Positions 47,210 through 57,187 of a DNA stretch of 64,000 bases are shown one piece after another. The stretch comes from Blumeriella jaapii (Eukaryota; Ascomycota; Leotiomycetes; Helotiales; Drepanopezizaceae), in assembly GCA_009599575.1 (NCBI GenBank), contig VWND01000004.1:124001-188000 (forward strand), written 5' to 3'. Within the stretch, counting starts at the first letter, position 1, and the number at the start of each line of letters is the position of its first letter. The notes beneath the pieces are model-generated. The model ran no database searches. It saw only the letters and a program-made list of their open reading frames with translations, and was not told the origin of the DNA. A program made the translations under genes and the position numbers.

Positions 47210-48799
47210 ATGTCAACCCCCCGGGACCTAACGAATGCAGAGGAGCAGTTACAAGCTCTCTTCGCGCAGTTCCGTCTAGAAGGGCTCGACAAGAAGAGTT
47301 CCGGAGGCGAAAGTATAGCCAGCACAGAACCTGTTGAGCGGTGCTACTTCCTGGACTGCCTCCCGAGAGAGATCCGAATCATCATCTATAAACTTTTGCT
47401 GGTAAACGAGGACCTAGGGACACCAAGAAGTGCCTATGGCGACAGGTTACTCAAGTTCTTGGGGGTGCAATACGGCTTGACACCGGCACTTCTGCGGACG
47501 TGTCACCAAATCCATAATGAGGCCAAGAGGATTCTCTACGGCAGCAACGTCTTTGCGCTCAACCTAACCTTTCCCTCAGGCTATGACACCCCCATCAGGA
47601 GATTTTCTAACATGGTCTCTGACTTAAGATCAAGCACCGGGAACCGCGAAGCTTATTGGGATTCTCCCGCAATCGGATGCGTTCAGCACTGGAGATTGAT
47701 CCTGCCACTTGTTCCTGAACCACAACCCAACGATTTTTATGAACCCGAAGATATTGAAGAGACGCCGCCAGACGTGCGACTTGTTCGATTCTGCCGTCAT
47801 CTCGCTGTCTCCCCTTGCACGTCATTGGAAGTGCTGATTATGCCGGAGGTAGCTGTCGTGCATCCAGTGCACGGAAGGGAACCGGCTTCATGGGTTCCTC
47901 TCCATATTCTTTTGAAACCACTGGAAATTCTTCGCAAAATCCAAAGATTCGTGCTGAAAAATGTCCCGAAGTCTCACCTGCCCATAGAGACTCCCGATCC
48001 AGATGGTACGTTTCGCGAGGTGCGGGCTGTTCTCGACGAGAGCAACTTGGACTATGACATGCGTCATTTGACTCGACTGGTCACAGGTTGTAGCCCAGTC
48101 GTGCGGGTGTTTCTCATGCATGAGAAGCTACTGGCCTACGCGCAAGCATTCGAGCGTTACGAGCCCTTCAAGCACGATATGGATCCGAAATGGGGCGTCG
48201 CGCGGGAGACTCTGCGAGAATGGGATGACTTCCCGGCCACCCAGATGCCGAACCAGGGTCTACGGAATCCCTTCCTACTCCGTCCTAAACACCCGGTTGA
48301 GATTGGACTTATGATGGCCAGCGTGGCTAGCGAGAATGACGACGTCGCTTCCTTCCTCATCGCCCGCAAAGAAGTTTTCCTGTACCTAGAAGCACAGTAT
48401 AAGCGCCTCACGACCGCGTCGCTTGCCTTGAATCACTACATCGAGATGCAGGGGAATCTGCTGAGTTGTAAGGACCAGAACGACATGCGCATAGAACAAA
48501 TGGCGCAATGTATCGTCCTGCTGGAGGACTACGCCCGCGCCTTCGTCAGAGACGTTCCCATCAACCAGCGAGCCAAAATGCGTCTGACCCGGACCCTTTT
48601 CACGCTTATCTACGCAGCTGATGAGCGGGAGGGCGCAATTGAAAAGCTGAACAATGCCTTGAGCCTGCTGCAAGCCGCGAATGCCGACAAGAACAAAGTT
48701 AGCGGGCGTGATTTGGTGAAGAGCGCGACGGATCATATGAACAAGCAGTATAACCTGATCCGGGCAACGAGAAATGATTTGCTGCAGGCTGATCCGTAA
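47210..48799 (+). CDS. 2EXR/F-box-like domain protein of unknown function
   Basis: Single-exon frame of 529 residues from ATG 47210. Residues about 44-120 show the fungal 2EXR-type block: FLDCLPREIRIIIYKLLL near the start and TPALLRTCHQIHNEAKRILYGSNVFAL at the end. This pattern belongs to a large, expanded family of filamentous fungi, usually of unknown role. The rest has no motif I recognise, although the C-terminal part (about 400-525) is predicted helical. No signal peptide or membrane segment is seen. A decayed relative seems to lie at 28.1 kb. Confident that it is a gene and in the N-terminal block; the function is unknown. Confidence 0.8.
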   Translation: MSTPRDLTNAEEQLQALFAQFRLEGLDKKSSGGESIASTEPVERCYFLDCLPREIRIIIYKLLLVNEDLGTPRSAYGDRLLKFLGVQYGLTPALLRTCHQIHNEAKRILYGSNVFALNLTFPSGYDTPIRRFSNMVSDLRSSTGNREAYWDSPAIGCVQHWRLILPLVPEPQPNDFYEPEDIEETPPDVRLVRFCRHLAVSPCTSLEVLIMPEVAVVHPVHGREPASWVPLHILLKPLEILRKIQRFVLKNVPKSHLPIETPDPDGTFREVRAVLDESNLDYDMRHLTRLVTGCSPVVRVFLMHEKLLAYAQAFERYEPFKHDMDPKWGVARETLREWDDFPATQMPNQGLRNPFLLRPKHPVEIGLMMASVASENDDVASFLIARKEVFLYLEAQYKRLTTASLALNHYIEMQGNLLSCKDQNDMRIEQMAQCIVLLEDYARAFVRDVPINQRAKMRLTRTLFTLIYAADEREGAIEKLNNALSLLQAANADKNKVSGRDLVKSATDHMNKQYNLIRATRNDLLQADP

Positions 48800-49934
48800 G
48801 GTGATGGCGTCGCGGGGCGTCGGTCTCGAGGCCTTGATATGGGATGGGGGCTGCGAATGTGTGATAAAATGGCGAATCGACGATTTCGGAACCTGAAATG
48901 CGATTTGAGATGCGGAATGAGCAGTGGTATGGCCTGCGGTAATTCGGGTCCTTGGGGTGCATACTATTACATTGCGCTTCAATGGCGTTATATGCTGAAA
49001 AGCAATAGCGTTGGGGTTTATGGCTTTACTTTTGCAAAAACATGAGAATTATTCTTACTTTTTAAGACGTTGAGTGCCATTTAAGCGGGACTTTATTCTA
49101 AATCCATCACTCGATTCGGAGCAATATGGAGGTTATACCGATGACATGATCTGGTAATGATATCTTCTTTTCTTTTTCTTTTTCTTTTTTTCCTTTGATT
49201 CCGTGAGGTTGTCACCTCATCGTTTGAAGGACCGTTCTTTTTTCGTGTATAGCTGAGCCGAGTAAATCAAATCAAACCAACCAAGCCCAAGCTATGTGTA
49301 TTCTTATTATGTTTGGCTGTCTACGATGGAAATAACGATGACATGCTGTTGGAATCTTGGACGGGGGTATATCACGTGACCATTAACAATCCCGAATGTT
49401 TACAGCCTGCGTTTGCGACCTAGAATAGCTTCACCATACAGAATCAATGCAACGAAACGAAGACTAATCAATCACTGTGTGAACCTTTAATACCAACACA
49501 TACCAAACACGCTACGCCAAAAGTAAGCTTTGTTGGATCTACTTTTCTTTCCTTGCCCGTGTGTCTTTCTCTTTCTTAGTGTGATGTTGACCTTCACCCT
49601 GTGCTTTTTCTTATCGTCACTCGCTTCTATAATAAAGGCAAAGTCAACCTTGAAGGGTACTTAGATCAAAATCCATGTTTGATAGCATTTTTTAAACTCA
49701 TCCAGAGCGTAACGGAAGCGTAGAGCATCAATCAGCCATGGTATTTTGGTAAAATCTCGAGTAAGTGGAAGTTGATTCAACATTCTGAAAGCAAGCTGAG
49801 GGCGATCTGAAACTTTCCCATTGCTGCAGTTGTTCACTCGGCGACGACAACTCGCTTCAGCCAAAATTCAAGCCGGATTGTCTCGTCTTCATCAACATCT
49901 GCGCTCGCCCAGCCCTTCGAACGCCCTTCCAAAG
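48800..49934. other. Intergenic between converging genes
   Basis: 3' flanks of the 2EXR-like gene (plus) and the coiled-coil gene (minus). Pyrimidine-rich TTTTC runs occur near 49165-49195. No gene is supportable. Confidence 0.5.
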
Positions 49935-50675
49935 CTACAAGTAGCTTTTGGCCATCGAGAGGATAACCACCACCACCATCGCTACCATCACAGTATCCTT
50001 CACCTTCGCTAACTCCCCTCGCAACTGGACGACAGCGCGCTCAGCATTCTCCGCGCGCTCCTTCATGGCCGCATCGTAAGCCCTCTCCATGCTCTGGAGC
50101 TCAGCCCTCTGTTGCGATAATCTCCCGAGAGCAAATGCACACGCCTGGCGTTCGTCCTCGAGCTCCTTCTTCAGCAAAGCCAGCTGAAGCTCGTCTTGGG
50201 ATGGCGACCTGGTGTTGGCTTCGCACAGGGCTCGAAGCGCGGCGCTCAAACTTTCTAGTCGGCTCACGTGGCCTCCGAGCTCTTTCAGAAGAGCGAGAGA
50301 GTCGCTGGGGACGGCCGGGGTCGAGGCATTGCTGTTGGGTGGCGGCTGTGGGGATGCGGGCAAAGGAGGGAGGGTAGGAAGGCCAGGCCATGCGCCGAAA
50401 TGCGGAGTGGCTGAGGGCAAGGCAGTGAGCGCGGGAAGCAAGTATTCACCAGTATGTGGGTTCTTGGAAGTTTCCATGTCTCGAAGACGCTGGCCAAGAC
50501 CCTTGATGGGAGGCTTGATGTAATTGTGAGGAAGGGAGCTGTCTTGATCTTGGTGAATATTGCTGGTTGGTGTTGAGATGTTGGGGAGAGCTTCCGTAGA
50601 GGGCGATCCTGAGGAGGTGTTGGTGTCGTTGAATCCGTGTTTAGAGGAGTGTTTCCTCGACTTCTTGTCATCCAT
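49935..50675 (-). CDS. Hypothetical coiled-coil protein with C-terminal membrane anchor
   Basis: Uninterrupted minus-strand frame, 246 residues from the ATG at 50675 (MDDKKSRKHSSK); the frame extends upstream only through a GTG. Residues 1-60 are polar and Ser/Thr-rich. Residues about 80-120 are Pro-rich. Residues about 130-220 have heptad-like, charged helical character (ELGGHVSRLESLSAALRAL, then KKELEDERQ and RAELQSMERAYDAAMKER), typical of a coiled coil. The last about 20 residues, TVMVAMVVVVILSMAKSYL, form a hydrophobic segment with no following domain, as in tail-anchored proteins. I recognise no family. It may act as a membrane-bound tether, but that is only inference. Confidence 0.65.
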   Translation of the reverse strand: MDDKKSRKHSSKHGFNDTNTSSGSPSTEALPNISTPTSNIHQDQDSSLPHNYIKPPIKGLGQRLRDMETSKNPHTGEYLLPALTALPSATPHFGAWPGLPTLPPLPASPQPPPNSNASTPAVPSDSLALLKELGGHVSRLESLSAALRALCEANTRSPSQDELQLALLKKELEDERQACAFALGRLSQQRAELQSMERAYDAAMKERAENAERAVVQLRGELAKVKDTVMVAMVVVVILSMAKSYL

Positions 50676-53352
50676 GGCTAATGTGTCAACCAAGTTTTTT
50701 ACTTGGGACACGGAGCTGGAGGGGAAGTGGATAGAGACACTAAATACCTAAAATTACAAAGAGAATTTACAGGTCTTTGTAAGCATATGGATTCTTCCAG
50801 AGGTTCGATTCTTTGAAAAGAATTGAAGCACCAGAAAGCTTCGTTGCTTGTGTCAAGGTGTAGATTTTTCTCTTCATTGTTAGATTCACTTTAGTGGATG
50901 GTTTTGTTTGTAGAAAGTACAGATCAACCACAAATAGAAGCTTTGGAAGACAAGCATTCAGCGATAAAATGGAAGCTAGTAAAAAGATTGCTGCCGAGGT
51001 AACGTTATGTTGTAAAACGAGCGATGATTGCAATAGACTGTGCATTTATAAATCAAGCACGGAAAGCTATGTGGTGAGCGACTCTTGGATGTGATGCGAT
51101 AACGATGTACGCCTTCCAAATCAAAAGTTTAACTAACTTCTTACTTAAGGATAGACTGATATTCCCAAACCAAAATAGGACTTCGAGACCGTGAAATAAG
51201 GAATGTGCCTCCTATTTGGTTTAAGCCTTCGGTATTCAACAGATAATTGTGCAAGCGTTGGTCGCGCGCGTGAAATTTCCTCCGCTGATCTGTACGGAGC
51301 ATCTGTCTCATGGCTCTCACATTTCAAATAGGGACCTACAGAAATCGTAGAATTCCAGACTGGGAAGGCTCGATTAATCAAACATATTGCGTTGCGGTTT
51401 TGTAGAAGCTTGAAGGCTGGCATGAGGACAGATTCAAGCTAGCTAGGCGCCATCGAAGTTCGTGTACAGAGTAGAGACCTATGCCATTGAGGGTGGTTTT
51501 GCCCAGATGTTAACACCTGCCTTTTTTTTGCGATTTTGTCTAGAAAGAGGACTTGGGACCTTTATTTTCATTTCAAGAATAGGAGGCTTTGCTATCAGGT
51601 ATGTGACGACAACGGGCACATCGCCCGAGGATGTTCCGAGAACGTTTTTGAGCAACCGAACATCATGTCGCTACAGAATAAATGATACTTCCAAGGGTGT
51701 CGAGGTATAGAAGTAAGAATACCGTGTTTCTGCAAAGTGTGAAGTGTAAAAGCAAAGGGTAAGAGCTGGAACCAACGCCTGGTTGTACGCAATGTACTAT
51801 GAAGAAATAGAAGTATAGAGCAGAAGTCTCCACCGAAGTGATGTGCTTTGACCAAAGCTTAACGTGCGGCCCGCTGTCAAGATCTCTGACCATTTGGGGT
51901 CTGGCAAAAATTCTTCGTATGATATGCGTAGCCATCTCAACTTTGACTTCGAGAAAAGGCAGCTTGATTTCGTGAGTGGTGGAATTTGATGTCTTAGATT
52001 CTAGATCGAGATCTAGCTGACTGATGTCGTCTTGATAGTGTTAATCACCCACAAAACATTTGGCACTGCGGGGTACAGATACCCTCGAATATCCTTGTTC
52101 TCCAGAAACAGAGTTTATCACGATATCACTACTCCGTAAGGATAAAAGGGCCAGCTCGGGTCAAGCTAAGAATCTGATTCCCGATAAGGTCCATTTGATA
52201 GAAATTCTCAACCGTGCTCATCTTACTGTTATTTCGTATTACTGCTAACATTAACATAATTTTTCAGGCCGCAACGATATCGTTCTTGTAATATTGCAAA
52301 CACAGCTTCTTTTGTCGACTCAAATCTTGACTGTTCGCTCGGAAGCAATAAAACGCGTTTTGCCGTAATAGCCGTATTTTGTTTCAAATCTGGATGTCGA
52401 CAAGAGTAGATGTGACCTGGAGATGAGCACGGAGCCGATAACGATCGAAAATTGTTTGTTTGGTAACTTTTTTAAGCGACTGCTTGGCACGGGCACTACT
52501 TCCCATCCAGGCACTGGATCAGGCGAGATAAAGGCCGTGAACCTCAATATCCTGGCCACAGTCCCGTATTTGTGACCCCTAAGGATCTTCTCGCTTTCCG
52601 AATTCAAGATAGCTCGCTTAGCCCCTGTCTTGAAAAGAAAGAAAAGACCATCCGTTGACGTAGAAAACATCATACCAAGCGTCAAAATCCACACAGGATC
52701 GTTAAAGAGCCGTGAAGGACACATAGCCGTTTAATTTTTGTAGCTTACCCACTTCAATAGACATCCGTCTCTCCTGTGCTATGCTCCAGCAACGTAGTCA
52801 GTCAAGACGTTGAGCTAGAACTGACTTTCGGTGTGTGTTTGGGATTCGGCGCAGCTACTACGTTAGGACTTGAGGGCCGGGCCCTCCCTACACAGTGTGA
52901 TTGAGAGTGGACGAAACCGCTTGGGCAACTACTTTTATTACGACTTCTCGCCAGTCGCCAGAAGAGTCTTTTTGGTGGACGTTTAGGGACGTTGCCGGAT
53001 CGAATCGCGGGAACATATAGGAAAGACCATGATGGGACTGCTGCTGATATAGTTCGCAGTCACCCAGACAATACTTCCAAGGAGAAGAAGCACGTCAGGA
53101 TAGTATCTGCATGAAGGGTAGCAACTCGTGCACCCAATACATATACCGAAAGTATTGTCTCGGACCTAACGCGCAGAAGGCCCGTTTAAGTTCTTCTCCC
53201 GAATCCTCGGTGATCTTATCTGTCGCCATGTCACTTCTCCCCTCAACATCAAAGATGCAGAGTATACATACCAAAAGATCACTTTAAAGAGCAGAGCTTG
53301 GCCTCCTGGCGAGCGCCACGAAGCTCGTCACTCGCTCGACCTCCTACCGCCG
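50676..53352. other. Intergenic, no convincing gene
   Basis: About 2.7 kb with only short frames. A 134-codon minus-strand frame (52320-52724) has an ATG but no recognisable domain or splice context, so I do not call it. The right end is the presumed promoter of the membrane-protein gene. Confidence 0.45.
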
Positions 53353-54746
53353 ATGCACACTTGGAAAGACCTCATGTCAGCCCAAGAGGACGGAGTGGTA
53401 CTCGCTGAGGAAGTAAGTCATTCTTTCGTAGCCTTTTGAAACATTGTTAGCAGGCTGATAGCCAATGCAAGTCTCGGCAGCACGTCGGCCACGATCGAGG
53501 ACCGACCATCATCGCCAGCAATGCATCTATCACAGCGATTGCCGCGTTGGTAGTCATTGTCAGGGTCGCACCACGCCTATCGACCCTGAAAAGAATAGGC
53601 CTGGACGATTGGACCATACTGGCCGCGGCCCTGCTGGCGATAGCAAACCTCATCATTGCAACCCAAAGCGTCAGGCACGGGCTGGGTAGGCACATAGCGG
53701 AAGTCCCATTGAAGAATCTGGTTCCCGCGAACATCGTACGCTTGCCACCTGATGCCTAGGAGTCGACGAGTGAGAACAAAAAATTGACGACAGTGCAGTT
53801 CCTTTTCCTGAATCGAATCTTCTACTTCCTGGACTCCGGGACGGTCAAACTCTCGGTCTGCTTTCTCTACCTACGGCTCTTTCCTAACCTTCGCCGCCCA
53901 ATCCTGTTACTCGTTGCTGTCAACGTCTCGGCAACAATCGCGCAGACGTTCAGCATCATTCTTGAATGTGTGCCTCTGGCGGCCATCTGGGATCGAGTGA
54001 AGTATCCGGATGCGAAGTGTATTGATGTTCTAGCGTTCCAATCTGCTGCAGCGTCGATCAGCGTCGCGACGGATATCTGGGCGCTGATTCTACCAATTCC
54101 CACCATCTTGTGTGAGTTTGGCTTTCCTGAGACGCTGAGGAATGCGTTGCTAATCCCCACGCCGGACCAGCCTTACAAATCCACAAGAGGATAAAATGTG
54201 CCTTAATTGCCATGCTTTCCATGGGAGTACTGTAAGTGATAGAGACTCTCACCGCCAAACAACAGTGCCCTCACTAACAGGCCGCAAAGCGCATGTGTAG
54301 CAGGAATAGTCCGAATGGCATTCTTGGTCAAGCTTCTGGAGAGCAAAGATCCGACATGGGACACAGTTGGGATGACTATTGCCTCGGGCTGGGAGACGGG
54401 ACTTGCGATCATCACTGCCAGCATCCCAGCCCTCAAACCTGGCTTCGGTCGCATCTTCCCAAGAGGTTTTTCCTCCACCGGAATCAGGAGTGCGGAAAAG
54501 GAATATGAGATGCCGGCCACCAGAGGATTGAAGCCCAGTCGCCTAACATACGTGAGCGTAGGAACGATCATAGATCAAAGAAGCGAATCCGCGACCAAAA
54601 TGGCAGGTGTCGGCGAAGGAGAAATTAAGATCGATATCGAGTACGTTGTGAAGTCCGAGGCAAGGGTTGAAGCTGAAAATAGTGGGGATGATGTTGTTCC
54701 ATGGGACTCGCGGCGAATGCCCGCCAGTCCGGCTACTGGTTTTTAG
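53353..54746 (+). CDS. Rhodopsin-like seven-helix fungal membrane protein (PTH11/SAT4-related)
   Basis: Integral membrane protein of the fungal rhodopsin-domain family, often compared with PTH11-type receptors. Five exons: 53353-53412, about 53481-53735, 53799-54111, 54171-54231 and 54290-54746. The first acceptor is uncertain (53450, 53453, 53471 and 53480 all keep frame); I prefer 53480, which gives a 68-nt intron and 381 residues. Family hallmarks are IGLDDWTILAA after TM1, HGLGRHI, FLFLNRIFYFLDSGTVKLSVCFLYLRLF, ILECVPLAAIWD and ATDIWALILPIP. The C-terminal about 110 residues are polar and cytoplasmic. An in-frame ATG at 53374 is an alternative start. The ligand and role are unknown. Confidence 0.85.
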
Positions 54747-54976
54747 GCAGATTGATTGTAAATATGATAATGAGAAAGACAATAGCCGTAGCAGGCTCAG
54801 GTTAGGAGCATGATGATACAACGAAGTACCTGAAGGGCTATGTTTGTGGCGTACCAGATTGAGGGGATCGAATAAAGGACTTGGTCTGGAAACCTAAGTA
54901 CCAATACATACTTCCCAACGACGACCAGCATGAGCCAAACACACCGATCTAGACATTTACGCGTCGCGATCGCTCT

Positions 54977-55661
54977 TCACAGAAAGTTGTATCCGCCGTA
55001 TTTGAGAAAGACGGTACACCAAAACAAGCTCCCCACAGCGGCCAGGATATCGAGCTCAATGACTGACCAGATCCAGATACAACCGAGAGCAGGCGCCTGC
55101 TTCATGACAGCATAATAGGGATCCACATTCGTAACGTGAATGAGGTAGCATCCAGCACTCACGGATGCGACGAAGAACATGGCCTGGTGGGTTACATAAG
55201 TGGCTCGCTTCGACAGAGGAGGGAGGACGGGCGAGGGAGTCGGATGTTGATGCAGGGAGTACATGAGGAGGAAAATAACTGTGTCACAGTCAATATCCGC
55301 TAGTACTTGGAGAAAACGGGGACTGTGAACCTGGAAGCGCCTGCACAGTCCGCCAGATTATCTCGGGCCACACGAGACCGTCTGCACTGTACTGGTGGGT
55401 AACCAGTACATCGAGCGTAAGATGCAGCATTGTCAAGCTTATACTCCACAGTATCGAGTCCCCCAGTCTGCCAACCAGCACTTCGACATCGTCGTCGCCG
55501 CTGGCTCGGGATTCGAAGGTCGCTACGTCTGCCTTCCCAGTATAGTCCTTCAGGAGACCTCGTTGCTCTGCAATATCGAGGAGCGTTGGAGCAGTGGGTC
55601 CGGAGCGGTCCGCTTTGGCCAAAGGGATCTTCGGGGCCTTCTCTTGACGATTGCGAGCCAT
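54977..55661 (-). CDS. Small conserved fungal membrane protein (DUF7719-like)
   Basis: Two exons, 55661-55331 and 55278-54977, joined by a 52-nt intron whose donor is the weaker GTTCAC; 210 residues. The start at 55661 gives MARNRQEKAPKIPLAKADRSGP. A longer frame from 55688 (MFLSSEAIG...) is possible. The conserved core is LGDSILWSISLTMLHLTLDVLVTHQY, a second hydrophobic stretch after the splice, AMFFVASVSAGCYLIHVTN, and a terminal IWIWSVIELDILAAVGSLF, about four membrane helices. Only the family resemblance, from memory, supports the DUF7719 name; no biochemical role is known to me. It is divergent with the GPI deacetylase gene across about 510 bp. Confidence 0.75.
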
Positions 55662-56173
55662 TCCGATGGCTTCTGACGAAAGAAACAAAGCAGGGGCTTC
55701 GATCCCAGATTCTTCTCGATTGTTGTATGTCTGCTGGTATCCAAAGGGGTTCTTCGGCGATCAATCGCGTAGTCGTCCAGCGCTTGGTCGCCAGCCTTCG
55801 TATCTTCGGCGATGAGGGTCTCTGGAGACTTCCTTTTCCGAATGGAGCCTCTGTGACGTGTGTCCGTTGCCAATGCTGGTCTCTCGCCAGACACCGTGAG
55901 GTAGTGAGGTAGTGAAGAAGTGAAGAAGTGAAGAAGTGAAGATGTGAAGAAGTGAAGAAGTGAAGGTTCGCACATGGTCCCGGTCTTTTCTTTAGCGGCC
56001 TTCAACCTTCTCGCCCGTGTCGCTCGTCTAGCCCGTCACCCCTCGCTAGGCCGCAAACGGCTTCACTTATCACATTCACACGCCAGGTGTCTTCTCTCCT
56101 GGTCTCTTCATCGCTCGACCCAAAACCCCTTTGCGCCGGCAACATTCCTCACGGCCTGCGGATCCTCGATAAT
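55662..56173. promoter_or_regulatory. Divergent promoter region with tandem repeat
   Basis: The only DNA between two divergent starts (55661 minus, 56174 plus), so it must hold both promoters and leaders. Its middle is occupied by a 9-bp tandem repeat (55896-55966). No specific factor site could be recognised. Confidence 0.55.
55896..55966. repeat. 9-bp tandem repeat, unit GTGAAGAAG
   Basis: Two GTGAGGTA-like units precede about six copies of GTGAAGAAG, one with GAAGATG. The array sits inside the divergent promoter. Confidence 0.9.
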
Positions 56174-57187
56174 ATGCAATGGCTCGTTGTCTTCGCCGTC
56201 CCCCTCGTCCTCGTCTCCGCCTGGCTGTACACGGTCAGCATCGCGCACACCCGATTTCCCCAACTGCGCAACAAGCGCATCTGTCTTCTGATCGCGCATC
56301 CTGATGATGAAGCCATGTTCTTTGCGCCGACGCTGCTGGCGCTGACGAACCCGGATCTGGGCAATCATGTCAAGATTTTGTGTCTGAGCAGCGGTACGTT
56401 GTTGTCTTCGACCAAGCACCCCGCTGATGTCGCATACAGGAGACGCGGACGGGCTGGGCGGCACGCGCAAGAAGGAGCTGGTCAAGAGTGGCATGGCATT
56501 GGGTCTGCGAAAGGAGGACGACGTGTTCGTGGTTGAGAGTCCGTATGTGGTTTTGCGAATTCTCCTCTATCCTCCCTTCATCTCCCTTTCGCCGCCCTTC
56601 GATTCCTCGTCTTGCCAGTGCCCTCGCCCAGGCTAAACCGGTTGCAATCCAGAGAGTTCCCGGATAGCATCACCACCGTATGGGATAAACAGAAAGTGGC
56701 GAATCTCCTTTCCTCGGCGTTTGCGCCAAACCTTTCGAATCCCATGAAGAACAAGTCTGAGGATGCGCCGACAGCGACAATCGACGTCATGATCACCTTT
56801 GACGCCTCGGGCGTCTCCTCCCACCCCAATCACATCTCTCTCTTCCACGGCGCGCGGCACTTTATTGCGTCTCTCATACACAATCGCCCGGGCTGGGGCT
56901 GTCCGGTAGACTTGTACACACTCTCCTCTGTCAACATTGTCCGGAAATACACGAGTTTCTTCGACTCCATCATGAGCATGCTCCTGATAGCGGTTTCCGA
57001 GAAGCAGATGACGGAACATCCGAGCCCATTGCTCTTCCTGAGCGGGGTATCAGAAGTTCGTACTGCGCAGGGAGCCATGACCACGGCGCATAAGAGCCAG
57101 ATGAGGTGGTTTCGCTGGGGCTGGATTGGGCTGAGTCGATATATGGTGGTGAATGATTTACGGCTGGAGAAGATCACCGCGTCGTAG
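56174..57187 (+). CDS. GPI12: N-acetylglucosaminyl-phosphatidylinositol de-N-acetylase (PIG-L/Gpi12)
   Basis: Catalyses the second step of GPI-anchor synthesis at the ER, removing the acetyl group from GlcNAc-PI. Three exons: 56174-56393, 56440-56542 and 56653-57187, with GT-AG introns of 46 and 110 nt; 285 residues. The start ATG 56174 gives MQWLVVFAVPLVLVSAWLY, an N-terminal membrane anchor as in Gpi12. The metal-binding motif AHPDDEAMFF follows at about residues 41-50. SSGDADGLGGTRKKEL crosses the first splice; SHPNHISLFHG near the middle is the second histidine motif. All three signatures of the LmbE/PIG-L fold are present, so the enzyme looks functional. Confident. Confidence 0.93.

Noticed and set aside
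50790..50830. tRNA-like GGTTCGATTC box
   Set aside because: No acceptor or anticodon stem can be drawn around it.
52320..52724. 134-codon minus-strand frame
   Set aside because: Has an ATG but no domain, no homologous feel and no supporting signals; left as uncalled intergenic DNA.
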